64,000 nucleotides of DNA from Trichococcus alkaliphilus (GCF_003008695.1 NZ_PXZT01000007.1:62001-126000); one strand, 5' to 3'; positions 16,693-26,571 are shown, numbered from the stretch's first letter. The notes: generated by a model not told the origin, from the sequence alone. Made by a program: numbers and translations.

Positions 16693-17604
16693 TCAATCCA
16701 GTGCATTGTCTGTTTGCGAAGCGTCCTCTTCCTCCAGCAACAAGGCACTGCTGTTGGCTGTCTTCGCCTTGATTTGCGCTTCGGCTGATGGAAGCGAAAC
16801 ACTGGACGTCGTGATGATGCTGCCGGTCAAGGCGTCAACCCGTCTGATTTCCACAGGAGCGTTTTCTATTTTTATCTCGATGTACCACATCGGGCTGTAG
16901 ATATCCATATCCGACAAACTCAACGTGCGGTAATACGTCAACTGCACCATCCGAACGGTGGAATTTGAGGGAATCTGGTTGTTGAGGTACAGCGCTTCGA
17001 CCGCCCGCTTCTGCGAAATCACGGTCCTGCTGCTGCCTTGGACTTCCGCCACACCCGCAAATGTCTGTTCATAGGAAATGACCTCATAATCGGGATCCAA
17101 ATTGAATGTGATGCTGCCCGTACTGTCGCCGATGGGAATACTGTTTGCGACTTGCGCGTACACAAGTTGTCTTTTGAGCGGCAAATACGTAAGGAAGGTA
17201 TATTCAGCTCCGTAGAGAACGTTGCCTTGCAAGATGAAATCCGTAATCGGCGTTCGGTCGACAATCGTCAAATCTGCCGCATCGATCTCAAGCGGGATCG
17301 GCTCGGACAAGGTGCTGAACAACACCCCATCTTCAAAGACAGTCGTCTGATTCACCAGTTTAGATTGATCGGCTTCCAGCGTAGCGCCTTTGTCCGTCTT
17401 CAGCAAAGGAATCTTCTCCTGATCGGTCGACAAAGTCGGAAAGCTGATCTCATCGGCCTTCATTGCCTCTTCGATGTTCAGCGTTGTGCTTTCGCTGCCG
17501 AAGCTCAATGTCGTCGCATTTTTCTCCAACAACACGCTGAGCAGATAGATGTTCAAAGCTGCGAAGGTGAGGATAAAAATGATTTTGATGCGTCTAAAGT
17601 CCAC
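16693..17604 (-). CDS. yycI: WalK regulatory protein YycI (WalI)
   Basis: About 303 residues. One N-terminal transmembrane helix (IKIIFILTFAALNIYLLSVL) followed by an extracytoplasmic YycI domain. In Bacillus and Staphylococcus YycH and YycI form a membrane complex with WalK that tunes its activity. GTG at 17604 is chosen: GGAGG is nine bases upstream and the resulting MDFRRIKIIFI matches the family N-terminus; the ATG two codons earlier is too close to the ribosome binding site. It overlaps the end of yycH by 11 bp, and is the last gene of the operon. Confidence 0.9.
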   Translation of the reverse strand: MDFRRIKIIFILTFAALNIYLLSVLLEKNATTLSFGSESTTLNIEEAMKADEISFPTLSTDQEKIPLLKTDKGATLEADQSKLVNQTTVFEDGVLFSTLSEPIPLEIDAADLTIVDRTPITDFILQGNVLYGAEYTFLTYLPLKRQLVYAQVANSIPIGDSTGSITFNLDPDYEVISYEQTFAGVAEVQGSSRTVISQKRAVEALYLNNQIPSNSTVRMVQLTYYRTLSLSDMDIYSPMWYIEIKIENAPVEIRRVDALTGSIITTSSVSLPSAEAQIKAKTANSSALLLEEEDASQTDNALD

Positions 17605-18910
17605 TATCATCCGCCTCCGTTTCCGTTCCGCCGATCCATTGGTCCAGCGACTTCCATGAGCCGTCGATCTGAATGAACCATTTTGGCGTCAGATTGACGA
17701 GACGGTTGGATTCTTCACTGAATGTCCAATCATACCCCAATGCGATCATCTGAATCTCTTGGCTGCTGTAGCCACCGGCATCCAGCGCGGCCAAAAGGTC
17801 TGTCCCGCTCAATAGCGTGACATCCTCTCTACGATCCGTCAGCGGCGTCTGGATAACTTGGGTCAGGAATTGCAGTTCCGTCATGGATGACCCGGACATA
17901 TGGATCCGCGTCAAACCGTAATCGACTTCCCCGAAAATCGGATAGCCGTTCACGTATCTTCGGTAATAAACGTTATCCGTGCCCTCATCGAACCCATAGA
18001 AGTAAAAAGGATTCGTCCAATTGTCCAACATTTTTATTTCATGGAAACTGTCGCGGATCAATCGATAATCAGGCAACTCCTCAGCATCGAGGATGTTGCG
18101 GTAATAGCTCAACTGCCCGGTTTCCTTGTGAATGCTCAATTCGGAGATGTTATCACTGTAACTCACGAATTCATCGTTTCCGTTATCCTTCAGGTCGGTA
18201 GTGTCATTGAAAAGCAGATCGATAAAATAGCTGTTTGAAGGCTTTTCAACCAGATAGACCAACTTTTGGATCGTGATTGCTTCTTTCGGAAGGTAGGAGA
18301 TGGCTGATTCGGATTCATACGATTCCACTTCCATGTACGCATCCTTTTGTCCTTCGTAAAGGTCCACCAACGGCTGCAGTACATTATCCGGCCGCGATAC
18401 GGTGAACACTTGCTTCGTTTCATCATTCAACAGATAGATGGGATCCTCTTCCTTTGAGTTGAGGATGATCCGATTGATTGTGTCAGCATAATAGTCCTCC
18501 TGGAGATTCGTGAAATAACGCGAAAGCAACTCCAGTGGAACTTCCTCGGCAAAGCGGATCTCCAGTTGGGTAGGCGCCAGAATAAGCGCATCAAACTCCT
18601 CCTGCGTGTAAGTTGAGACATCTTCGATCCCTTCAAACAAACTCTCACCCAACAGCTCATTCACGCTCTTCATGATTTCCGGCGTTTGCGTCAAGTAGAT
18701 GCGCTTATCCGTATGGACGATCATCCTTATCGGCGCAAAGACATCCTCTATCTTCTTCGTGTTGGTCAAATTGGCAGAGACAGATGTCGTCGAATTCTGG
18801 CTTAACCCGATTGTACTCGGAGTGGAAAGGATCCTGACAGTCAGGAACAGGCTGATTGCGACCAACGTGTATAATAGAGCACTCAGCATCGGTGATTCTT
18901 TTTGTCTCAT
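17594..18910 (-). CDS. yycH: WalK regulatory protein YycH (WalH)
   Basis: 438 residues. N-terminal transmembrane segment (MLSALLYTLVAISLFLTVRI) and a large extracytoplasmic YycH domain, including the RMIVHTDKRIYLTQT region typical of the family. It works with YycI as a modulator of the essential WalK kinase. ATG at 18910 overlaps the walK stop (ATGA), with GAGGAGG ten bases upstream, so translation is coupled to walK. Confidence 0.9.
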   Translation of the reverse strand: MRQKESPMLSALLYTLVAISLFLTVRILSTPSTIGLSQNSTTSVSANLTNTKKIEDVFAPIRMIVHTDKRIYLTQTPEIMKSVNELLGESLFEGIEDVSTYTQEEFDALILAPTQLEIRFAEEVPLELLSRYFTNLQEDYYADTINRIILNSKEEDPIYLLNDETKQVFTVSRPDNVLQPLVDLYEGQKDAYMEVESYESESAISYLPKEAITIQKLVYLVEKPSNSYFIDLLFNDTTDLKDNGNDEFVSYSDNISELSIHKETGQLSYYRNILDAEELPDYRLIRDSFHEIKMLDNWTNPFYFYGFDEGTDNVYYRRYVNGYPIFGEVDYGLTRIHMSGSSMTELQFLTQVIQTPLTDRREDVTLLSGTDLLAALDAGGYSSQEIQMIALGYDWTFSEESNRLVNLTPKWFIQIDGSWKSLDQWIGGTETEADDSGL

Positions 18911-20754
18911 TCCCACTCATCCTCCTCGTCCATCGGAATGTAAGGCAAGGAAATAAAGAAAGTGGACCCTTTATTTTCCACACTGGTTACCCAGATTTTT
19001 CCGCCGTGCAACTGGACGACCTCTTTGGAAATGGCCAATCCCAGTCCCGTGCCGCCCATCGAACGGGCGCGCGCCTTGTCCACCCGATAGAATCGGTCAA
19101 AGACATGGCCGATGTCCTTGCGCGGAATGCCCAAACCCTCATCGGTGATGCTGATGACGACACTGTTGTGCGTCTCCATCAGTCTGCAGGTGATTTTCCC
19201 GCCGTCCGGAGAATATTTGATGGCATTGTTCATGATATTGTCGATCACTTGGATAAATTTATCCTGATCGATTTCGACCCACAGCGTACGTTGCGTGAAG
19301 TCCCGTTCGATCTTATATTTTTTGTTGCGGTACTGTTCCGATTTCAACACCACTTCGAAGCGATCGATTATATGCGCGACCAGCTCATTGATGCTGACGA
19401 ACTCCAGGTTCAGTTCCTGTTTGCCTTGGTCCATCCGGGAGAGATTCAGTAAATCGGTGATCATCCGGATCATCCGATCGGTCTCGGTGGAAATGACCTT
19501 CAGAAATTCCGGGGCGATATCCTTATCTTCCCAAGCACCGTCAATCAGCGATTCTGTATAACTTTTCACGCTCGTCAACGGTGTACGCAATTCATGGGAT
19601 ACATTGGAAACGAAACTACGGCGTTCCTGTTCGACTTTTTCCTGCTCCGTGATGTCGGAAAGCACACAGACCAATCCGCTGATGAAGCCGGATTCCCGCT
19701 GGATGACGGAAAATTCCCCGCGCAGGATCGTATCCTGATCTTCTGTCGGGATGTTCAGGATCAATTCATCCTGCGTCTCCAACAACTGGCGGAAAGTGAA
19801 TTTCTCGCCCAGTTTCAGCACTTTCATAATCGATTGCCCGATCGCTTTGTCCTGGGAAATCGAGAGCAGATCCATCGCCCGGCTGTTGATGATGATGATC
19901 TTGCCGCGGCGGTCGGTGGCCAATACGCCATCCGTCATGTGCCGCAGGACGCTGTCCAACCTTTGGCGCTCCGATTCTGTCGTTTCCTGGGCATCCTTGA
20001 CTTTGTAGGACAGATCGTTGATGGTATCAGCCAATTCGCCCAATTCATCCGCTCCATAGACGGTCACCTTGCCGGAATAATCCCCATCGGCAATATTGGC
20101 CGTCTGCCTACGCATCTCCGAGATGGGACGCGTGATACCGCGGGAGATGATCACAGCCAGCACAATCGTGATGATGATCGCCACTACTGAAGCATTCAGA
20201 AAGATGCTCACCGTCTGGCTCATCTGCGAATAGACCGATTCGATATTCGATTCCATCACCAATACCCCGATAAGGGTACCCGTATTGTCAGTCGAATAGA
20301 TCGGACTGATGTTCTTCAGCACGCGGCTGTTCGTGTCTTCCTTCACATATTGGTATGAGGAGGGTGCATCCAGAAGAATGACTTGTTGGACATCCCGATC
20401 GGTCGACTTCGTTCCGATCAAAGATTGCAGCGTTTGGTCATTGATTCCGAGAATATACCCCTGCTCATCCATGACCTGCGTTTCCAGGATGTTAGCGCCC
20501 GTAAAATCGCTGAGGATGGTCTGCACCGACTCCTCCAGTTTTTCCGTATCATCGGCCATCAGGATCGGCTGCAGCGTTTTCTCCAGAAAGCCCGCATTCA
20601 GGGTCATCTGGCTGTCGAAGTTGCTGATCATTTTTGTTTCCAGTTCACGGATAAAATAAGCCCCGATCAGTTGCAGGGATACCAACAGGAGGAGAATGAA
20701 CAGCATCGGTATCTTGAAATGAATGGAATGAACCAAACGTATCTTTTTGTTCAT
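18907..20754 (-). CDS. walK: Sensor histidine kinase WalK (YycG)
   Basis: 615 residues. Transmembrane helices near 13-35 and 184-205 enclose an extracellular Cache/PAS-like domain; then HAMP (about 205-258), PAS (about 265-370), HisKA with phospho-acceptor His387 in SHELRTPLTS, and HATPase_c with DEGLGIPRKD and GGTGLGLAI. This is the complete architecture of Gram-positive WalK, the essential kinase controlling cell-wall hydrolase expression. The ribosome binding site AGGAG overlaps the walR stop codon; only 6 bp separate the genes. Confidence 0.97.
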   Translation of the reverse strand: MNKKIRLVHSIHFKIPMLFILLLLVSLQLIGAYFIRELETKMISNFDSQMTLNAGFLEKTLQPILMADDTEKLEESVQTILSDFTGANILETQVMDEQGYILGINDQTLQSLIGTKSTDRDVQQVILLDAPSSYQYVKEDTNSRVLKNISPIYSTDNTGTLIGVLVMESNIESVYSQMSQTVSIFLNASVVAIIITIVLAVIISRGITRPISEMRRQTANIADGDYSGKVTVYGADELGELADTINDLSYKVKDAQETTESERQRLDSVLRHMTDGVLATDRRGKIIIINSRAMDLLSISQDKAIGQSIMKVLKLGEKFTFRQLLETQDELILNIPTEDQDTILRGEFSVIQRESGFISGLVCVLSDITEQEKVEQERRSFVSNVSHELRTPLTSVKSYTESLIDGAWEDKDIAPEFLKVISTETDRMIRMITDLLNLSRMDQGKQELNLEFVSINELVAHIIDRFEVVLKSEQYRNKKYKIERDFTQRTLWVEIDQDKFIQVIDNIMNNAIKYSPDGGKITCRLMETHNSVVISITDEGLGIPRKDIGHVFDRFYRVDKARARSMGGTGLGLAISKEVVQLHGGKIWVTSVENKGSTFFISLPYIPMDEEDEWE

Positions 20755-20760
20755 ATATTG

Positions 20761-21468
20761 TTACTCCTGATCCGGATTCTTCAAGAAGTAGCCTACTCCT
20801 CTTCGCGTGATCAACCAAGTCGGATGGCTCGGTGTATCTTCGATTTTTTCGCGCAGTCTGCGGACTGTCACATCGACAGTGCGGACATCGCCGAAATAAT
20901 CATATCCCCATACAGTCTGCAGAAGATGCTCCCGCGTCATCACTTGGCCGATGTGTTTCGCCAAATAATGCAATAATTCGAATTCGCGGTGGGTCAACTC
21001 GATCTCTACCCCGCGCTTCGACACGATGTAGGCATCTTCATGGATGATCAGTGCTCCGATTTTGATTTCGTTCGTATCGTCTTCTTCAGGCGGTGCCGCA
21101 ACCGGAGAGGCTTGTCTCCTCAAGTTCGCTTTTACGCGCGCGACCAATTCCCGGTTAGAAAATGGTTTCGTGACATAGTCATCCGCACCCAATTCAAGCC
21201 CAAGCACTTTGTCGATTTCAGAGTCTTTAGCTGTCAGCATGATGATCGGCACGTCGCTCGTCTTGCGGATTTCCCGGCAGACTTCCAATCCGTCCATCTT
21301 GGGCAGCATCAGATCCAGCAGGATGATATCCGGTCCCACTTCCGCAAACTGCGCCAAGGCTTCTTCACCATCAAATGCAGTGAAGACATCATAACCTTCT
21401 TTGGTCAGATTAAACTTGATTATATCTGAGATTGGTTTTTCATCGTCTACCACTAATACCTTTTTCAT
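20761..21468 (-). CDS. walR: Response regulator WalR (YycF)
   Basis: 235 residues. OmpR/PhoB-type regulator: receiver domain with acidic pair VDDE at 8-10, phospho-acceptor Asp52 in LLDLMLP, Lys in LTAKDSE, then a winged-helix domain (about 130-235) with the [15 protein letters not shown] recognition-helix region. WalR activates autolysin and wall-remodelling genes through two TGTWAH half-sites. ATG at 21468 has AAGGAGG seven bases upstream; the upstream TTG is not needed. First gene of walR-walK-yycH-yycI. Confidence 0.97.
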   Translation of the reverse strand: MKKVLVVDDEKPISDIIKFNLTKEGYDVFTAFDGEEALAQFAEVGPDIILLDLMLPKMDGLEVCREIRKTSDVPIIMLTAKDSEIDKVLGLELGADDYVTKPFSNRELVARVKANLRRQASPVAAPPEEDDTNEIKIGALIIHEDAYIVSKRGVEIELTHREFELLHYLAKHIGQVMTREHLLQTVWGYDYFGDVRTVDVTVRRLREKIEDTPSHPTWLITRRGVGYFLKNPDQE

Positions 21469-21524
21469 CTTCAAACCTCCTTATTTCTTGCAACTCTCTG
21501 TCCCTTTCGGAACGTCTACTCTTT

Positions 21525-21553
21525 ATTATACAATTGCAGCCGCTTATGTGCAA
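21525..21553 (-). promoter_or_regulatory. Promoter of the wal operon
   Basis: Minus-strand TTGCAC (21548-21553) and perfect TATAAT (21525-21530), 17 bp apart, about 57 bp before the walR start. Confidence 0.8.
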
Positions 21554-21595
21554 AGCGTTCCTGAATTATAAACCCGCAGAACCTGCACGACTGTA

Positions 21596-21641
21596 CAAAA
21601 AAGGACGAGCCATCAATCGTTTTCCTGACTGATGGCTCATC
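21596..21641 (-). terminator. Terminator of the L,D-transpeptidase gene
   Basis: GATGAGCCATCA and TGATGGCTCGTC arms with a TTTTTT tail on the minus strand. Confidence 0.85.
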
Positions 21642-21678
21642 CCCCTATTTGACGTTATGGCATTCGTTCATTGATTCA

Positions 21679-23055
21679 TCAGCTGTGGATGATGACCGGA
21701 ACCCCGATACCGATCATCCCAAACAGCTCAGCCATTACCCCCGGTGGCGTATTGACACAACCATTCGAGCCGGCAGTAAGCCAATATTCACCGCCGTAAG
21801 CAGGCTGCCAAGATGAATCGTGGATACCAATGCCTGTCCACTCGACAGGCATCCAGTATTCGACAGGCGATTCGTAATCCTTTTCGGTTCTCGGATTGTA
21901 GCCTTTCAAAACGGCATCCTCTTCTTTGTTCCAGATATAGAAGACACCTGTCGGAGTCGGTGACATCGGATGACCGGAAACGATATCCGTCTCAAGCACA
22001 ACGACGCCATCTTGGTAATACCACATGTGCTGGCTTGAAAGATCCACTTCGACATAGGTGGTGCCGATGTCCGCGCCATCCGCATGATAGCCGGTGCCGT
22101 TGTAGTTCGGCGTTACCGTCACGTCTTCCCCTGCCAAAACATAGCTGATCAGGTTGTCCGTTTCAGCTGCGACAGCCAGCGTCCATCCATATGTGCCGGA
22201 TGGGACCTGGACCGTTTCACCGTCCGTCGCCAAGAAATCCCGCGTACGGGAATAGGTGCTGTATTTGTCGCTCAGTCCCTGCAGATAGGCTGAAACACCT
22301 TCGCGATTCACGGACACTTCACCGTTCTCGTCTATGCCCAACCATTCGACGATGGCTGTTTGCGGCACAGTCTCTGTCTGCCCGGAAATGGTATATTGGA
22401 TAACCGTATCCGTCAAATCATCCAGCTTCTGCAACGTTTCCGCCAGAATCGGATCATCCGCGGTTAATGTCGGTTGTTGATAAGCCTGTGCAAGATCGAT
22501 TTCGGTTTCTCCGGCAATGATCGCTTCCAGCATCGTTGCCTTCAACAATTCCAGATCGACCATATTCCCTGCGGTTTCAGGCGAAATTTCATAGCCTTCC
22601 GTTCCTTTGACGACTGTAGCGTTCACAGGGGCCGTGCGACTCTCGTTCTCCAACGGCATCGCCGCCAAAATATTGGCTAAAGCCGTTTCGTCCACGGATA
22701 CGCCACTCAGATCGGTTTCTTCCTGTTTATCTTGGAACAACAAAATCGGCCAATCCCAAGCGTTTTGTTCCGCCTTCATCGTTTCCAATTTCTCGGTGTT
22801 GTCGATGGAAACACCCAGGTCAGCAGGTGTGAATGCAAAGATAGTTTCTCCGCTTTCGACGATTTGGATCTGCGCTTGTGCGATTGCTGCAGTTGTCTCT
22901 TCTTTTGCTTGGGCTACGGTATCATTCGATATGTCAATGCCATCCAGCATCGTGTTCGGTAAGAATTTATCCTCATAATAGCTACCTGCACCAAAGTATC
23001 CGGCTGCGACCAATAAGACCGCTGTAGCGCCAATGATGATGGGTTTCTTTTTCAC
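21679..23055 (-). CDS. L,D-transpeptidase (YkuD) with peptidoglycan-binding domains
   Basis: About 458 residues. A short cytoplasmic N-terminus and one membrane anchor (IIIGATAVLLVAAGYFGAG) precede two PG_binding_4-type regions (about 40-310) and a C-terminal YkuD domain. The catalytic motif is GIHDSSWQ ... TAGSNGCVN, with the active-site Cys in SNGC. The enzyme forms 3-3 peptide cross-links or anchors wall polymers outside the membrane. GTG at 23055 is preferred because AAGGTGG lies eight bases upstream; GTG at 23067 is the alternative. A perfect WalR box lies about 35 bp upstream, so the gene is likely in the WalRK regulon. Confidence 0.9.
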   Translation of the reverse strand: MKKKPIIIGATAVLLVAAGYFGAGSYYEDKFLPNTMLDGIDISNDTVAQAKEETTAAIAQAQIQIVESGETIFAFTPADLGVSIDNTEKLETMKAEQNAWDWPILLFQDKQEETDLSGVSVDETALANILAAMPLENESRTAPVNATVVKGTEGYEISPETAGNMVDLELLKATMLEAIIAGETEIDLAQAYQQPTLTADDPILAETLQKLDDLTDTVIQYTISGQTETVPQTAIVEWLGIDENGEVSVNREGVSAYLQGLSDKYSTYSRTRDFLATDGETVQVPSGTYGWTLAVAAETDNLISYVLAGEDVTVTPNYNGTGYHADGADIGTTYVEVDLSSQHMWYYQDGVVVLETDIVSGHPMSPTPTGVFYIWNKEEDAVLKGYNPRTEKDYESPVEYWMPVEWTGIGIHDSSWQPAYGGEYWLTAGSNGCVNTPPGVMAELFGMIGIGVPVIIHS

Positions 23056-23078
23056 TGTCCAGACCACCTTCTCGTTTT

Positions 23079-23106
23079 GTTACGATTCGATTACATTTGT
23101 GTTACA
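23079..23106 (-). promoter_or_regulatory. WalR binding site
   Basis: On the minus strand TGTAAC-ACAAA-TGTAAT (23090-23106) matches the WalR consensus TGTWAH-N5-TGTWAH exactly. A third, one-mismatch half-site CGTAAC follows in the same 11-bp phase (23079-23084). The neighbouring palindrome GTTACAAAAAATTGTAAC (23101-23118) overlaps the first half-site. It lies between the L,D-transpeptidase start and its presumed promoter region. Confidence 0.75.
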
Positions 23107-23271
23107 AAAAATTGTAACTTACTTTTTATTACTTTACCATGTTTTCTTTAAAAAGCAACCTATTTTATCTTAATTTTTTTATAATAGGCTAGCTTCTTAG
23201 ACATTAATCATAATACCAATACGGATGAAATGCAAACAGACACGCCTCCGTTTTCATTTGTTTTGGGCGAC

Positions 23272-23302
23272 AAAAACGGCCTGTCTCATTATGAGGCAGG
23301 CC
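23272..23302 (-). terminator. Terminator of the O-methyltransferase gene
   Basis: GGCCTGcCTCAT and ATGAGaCAGGCC arms followed by GTTTTTG on the minus strand. Confidence 0.8.
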
Positions 23303-23309
23303 TGCATTC

Positions 23310-24038
23310 CTATGCGCGCTTCTGGTTCTCTGCTTTGATTTCATCGAGGATATAGCCGAAATCGAAGTCTTCTTTTTTGACGATCAGCAACAGGCCGTCG
23401 CCAAGAGGTACGAGGGACGTTTCCAATGCCGGGTGGTCCAGCACGGTATCCATCAGCTTATTCAGGCGACGGTGAATCTTGCGGACCCTTTTCGGAACGT
23501 CAGCCTCATCATCCAGGATCGTTCCTCCTTGGAAGACATCATCGATGACCAGCATGCCGTCTTTCTTCAGCAGCCTCATGCAATGGGGCAAAAATTCATA
23601 ATATTTGGATTTCGCGCTGTCCATAAAGATAAAATCATACGGGCCTTCCAAGGTAGGCAGAACTTCGGCCGCATCGCCTTCCAAAAGCGTCACCTTGTCT
23701 GCGATGCCCAATTTCTCAAAGTTCGCTTTTGCGTGGTTGATCATGACCTCAAAACGATCGATGGTCGTGACATGGCCTGCCGGTCCGACATGCTGCGCCA
23801 TCAGGCTGCCTGAGAAGCCGATTGCCGCTCCGATTTCCAATATTTGTTCAGGTTTGATCTGCCCCAGCAGCATATTCAGGAAAACAGCTGTTTCATGCGG
23901 GATGATCGGCACGCCTCTTTCATTCGCTGTCTTTTCCAGTTCCCCCAATTCTCCAGGGAAACGTTTCAGTCTGTCGCGCATAAAAGCGACCAGTTCTTTC
24001 TTTACGACGGGTCTGTCCATCATTTCGTTCAATGCCAT
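23310..24038 (-). CDS. SAM-dependent O-methyltransferase, TrmR/YrrM-like
   Basis: 242 residues, class I methyltransferase of the catechol-O-methyltransferase-like family 3. Motifs: ILEIGAAIGFSG (SAM loop), TTIDRFEV (acidic strand-2 end), YDFIFMDSAKSKYYEF and LVIDDVFQGG. The Bacillus homologue YrrM/TrmR methylates 5-hydroxyuridine in tRNA wobble positions; that role is plausible but not shown by the sequence. AAGGAG precedes the ATG at 24038. Single gene with its own terminator. Confidence 0.8.
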   Translation of the reverse strand: MALNEMMDRPVVKKELVAFMRDRLKRFPGELGELEKTANERGVPIIPHETAVFLNMLLGQIKPEQILEIGAAIGFSGSLMAQHVGPAGHVTTIDRFEVMINHAKANFEKLGIADKVTLLEGDAAEVLPTLEGPYDFIFMDSAKSKYYEFLPHCMRLLKKDGMLVIDDVFQGGTILDDEADVPKRVRKIHRRLNKLMDTVLDHPALETSLVPLGDGLLLIVKKEDFDFGYILDEIKAENQKRA

Positions 24039-24078
24039 ACTTTTTTCTCCTTATCAGATACTCTTTTATCAATGGCAA

Positions 24079-24105
24079 CAAGGCTGGGAATGGATCCCAG
24101 CCTTG
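24079..24105. terminator. Hairpin downstream of the CNNM/CorC gene
   Basis: Perfect CAAGGCTGGG/CCCAGCCTTG stem, loop of seven bases, without a strong T tract; terminator or processing hairpin. Confidence 0.5.
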
Positions 24106-24108
24106 CGC

Positions 24109-25443
24109 TTATTCATCGTCTACAACCACTGTTTGGACAGGCTCTCTCGTGACACGGATGCCACGGATCCGGCCGCTTTCGACCTGAGTAGTCGTCAGCA
24201 GGTACTCTCCAGTCTGAATCGTCGCATGCTCATCATCTTTCGGAAAATAACCGAGTTCCTCGATCATGTATCCGGCTATCGTATCCACTTCTTCGGATGC
24301 GATAGCCGTCTTGAACAATTGATTGAACTTGTCCAGCGGCATGCGTCCATTCACGACATAATGATTGTCATCGATTTTTTTCGACAGGCGGTAAATTTCA
24401 TCATATTCATCTTCAATGTCCCCAACGATTTCCTCCAAAAGGTCCTCGAGGGTGATGATCCCCTCCACGCCACCGTATTCATCCTTGATGATGGCCATAT
24501 GCGTGTGGGTCTTGCGGAACTCGACCAAGAGATCATCGATATAAATAGTGGAAGGGACGAACAAAGGTGTATTGACCAACTCACGGAAAGCGATCCGCTC
24601 GAAACCGACTTCCTTTGACGCCTTCAAAACATTTTTCATATGCAGAACGCCGATGATGTTGTCCTTGTCTTCCTCATAGACCGGAATCCGGGAATATTGG
24701 CTGTTCAGAACCAGCGCGATGTTGTATTCCAGATCATCATCCAAATCCATCATCAAGGTATCGGTACGCGGCACCATCAATTCGCGGGCAAGCTTCGTAT
24801 CCAACGAAAGCACCCCCTGCATCATCGTGAACTCTGATGGGTCGATGACCCCTTCGCCTCGGCTCTGTGCCAGGATGGCCTTCATTTCATCACGGGTGAG
24901 CTTCTCTTCCTCATTCGTGAATTCGATCGGCGTCAGCTTCTTCAGGATACCGGTCGAAAATGACAAAAGCCAAACGAACGGCTTGAAGAGCGTCTTGACG
25001 ACAACGATAGGGCCAGCCGTGTGGCGCGCAATGGTTTCTGGCATCTGCAAGGCGATCTGTTTAGGGTACAGTTCACCAAACACGAGTGTGATGTAGGAAA
25101 GGACAACGGTGATGATGATCATCGCTATCGTTTTGCCGCCGGTGACGCTTCCCAACAACGGTTCGATATAGCCGACGAAATTGGATGAAGCCGACGCACT
25201 GCTGAAGAATCCGGCAAATGTGATGGCAACTTGGATAGTGGCCAAGAAATCATCCGGATTCTCCAAGAGACGCAAAACCTTTTGTGATTTCTTGTCGCCG
25301 TCTTTGGCCAGCTTCTCGATTTTGGAACGGTTGATGGAAACAAATGCCAATTCGGCTGAGGCGAAATAAGCATTCAGTAAAGTCAGGGTTAGGATCAATG
25401 CTATTTTTGATAGTAACGACTGGCCTTCGGGGTCTGGGTTCAT
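24109..25443 (-). CDS. CNNM/CorC-family membrane transporter with CBS pair
   Basis: 444 residues. N-terminal DUF21/CNNM membrane domain (about 1-190; segments such as IALILTLTLLNAYFASAELA), then two CBS domains (about 205-330; MVPRTDTLMMD, DEYGGVEGIITLEDLLEEIVG) and a C-terminal CorC_HlyC domain (about 345-430). Older annotation calls these haemolysins; characterised bacterial members (MpfA, YhdP, CorC) act in Mg2+ efflux or homeostasis. ATG at 25443 has AAGGAG upstream and starts just before the first membrane helix; the 33 codons further upstream look untranslated. Confidence 0.88.
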   Translation of the reverse strand: MNPDPEGQSLLSKIALILTLTLLNAYFASAELAFVSINRSKIEKLAKDGDKKSQKVLRLLENPDDFLATIQVAITFAGFFSSASASSNFVGYIEPLLGSVTGGKTIAMIIITVVLSYITLVFGELYPKQIALQMPETIARHTAGPIVVVKTLFKPFVWLLSFSTGILKKLTPIEFTNEEEKLTRDEMKAILAQSRGEGVIDPSEFTMMQGVLSLDTKLARELMVPRTDTLMMDLDDDLEYNIALVLNSQYSRIPVYEEDKDNIIGVLHMKNVLKASKEVGFERIAFRELVNTPLFVPSTIYIDDLLVEFRKTHTHMAIIKDEYGGVEGIITLEDLLEEIVGDIEDEYDEIYRLSKKIDDNHYVVNGRMPLDKFNQLFKTAIASEEVDTIAGYMIEELGYFPKDDEHATIQTGEYLLTTTQVESGRIRGIRVTREPVQTVVVDDE

Positions 25444-25828
25444 ATGATTTTTTTCTCCTTTTTCATGATGACTCACGCAACTGGGGCATGCCCTGAAACA
25501 AGGCGCTGTGCAGTTGCATAAAAAAATATAGATGCTGTTCAATTATATACTACTTAATATAGTGAACTCCGCTCGAAAAATCAAGAAATTTTTCATACGG
25601 CACCTGCTGGAGCTTTCCGGCTCTTAATCCTTCAGCTTTCCGGTACCGACAAGTGTTCTCATCCCAATCTAATGTTTACTAAAGGCTGCCACCACATTGG
25701 AAGGGCTTTACTGCTTGATTTATCAAATGTTTAAGAATTTCCAACTATGCGTTTATAACCGTTGCTTTTTTTTATTTTAATGTTATTATCACATTAGACA
25801 ACCGTGTTTTTAGGAGGATTTTAAATAT
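25444..25828. other. Intergenic region with a rightward promoter
   Basis: No gene seen. TTGCTT (25762-25767) and TATTAT (25784-25789), 16 bp apart, form a good promoter for the CBS-ACT gene. The decamer AGCTTTCCGG occurs twice near 25609 and 25632; I see no function for it. Confidence 0.5.
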
Positions 25829-26470
25829 ATGCTTATCCGATCACTTGCCATCCCCAAAAGGGAGTTGACCATCGTCAAGGAGTCAGCCACGCTTCGGGAT
25901 GCACTGGATATCCTTGAAGATTCCGGCTACCGTTGCGTTCCAATTTTGGACGAAACAGAAACCATTTTTCGTGGGAATATCTACAAAATGCATATCTATC
26001 GGCACAAAGCGAACGGCGGCGACATGAACCTGCCTGTCACGCATCTGCTGAAGAATGCCACAAAATTCATTTCGATAGACAGTTCATTCTTTAAGGTATT
26101 TTTTACCATCAAAGAGTTGCCTTACATTTCCGTTTTGAATAAGGACATGACCTTTTATGGCATCCTGACTCACAATGCCTTGTTGAACATGTTGGCCCAA
26201 TCATGGAGCATCGATGTTGGTAGCTATGTGCTGACGGTCATCGCGCCCGGTCAGAAAGGCGATCTGTACCACATCACCAAAATCATCAACCGCTACTCCT
26301 CCATCGCCAGCTGCATTTCCCTGGACATAAACCGGGAAGACGCGTTGCGCAGGGTATTGGTCACTTTACCCGCCGGAACACCCAAGCAGGTGCTGGACTC
26401 CATCGTAAAGGCGCTGGAGCGCAAGGATTTCCGCGTGACGGAAATCGAAAACCTGCAAGTCGATTTCTGA
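25829..26470 (+). CDS. CBS-ACT domain protein, CbpA-like
   Basis: 213-residue cytosolic protein with a CBS pair (about 1-130; SLAIPKRELTIVKESATLRD, ALDILEDSGYRCVPILDE, YGILTHNALLNML) and a C-terminal ACT-like domain (about 135-213; VGSYVLTVIAPGQKGDLYHI). Length and architecture match Listeria CbpA (Lmo0553), a c-di-AMP-binding protein; ligand binding here is inference from the family. AGGAGG ten bases before the ATG. Its own promoter and terminator flank it. Confidence 0.75.
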   Translation: MLIRSLAIPKRELTIVKESATLRDALDILEDSGYRCVPILDETETIFRGNIYKMHIYRHKANGGDMNLPVTHLLKNATKFISIDSSFFKVFFTIKELPYISVLNKDMTFYGILTHNALLNMLAQSWSIDVGSYVLTVIAPGQKGDLYHITKIINRYSSIASCISLDINREDALRRVLVTLPAGTPKQVLDSIVKALERKDFRVTEIENLQVDF

Positions 26471-26571
26471 AATCCAACCCGTCACATTAAGTGTCCGAAG
26501 CGGCGCTTTCCCGGCGAGGAAGCCTTCAGCGGGAATTCTGCTCATGACGCCTGCTCGATCTAAGACCTAAT

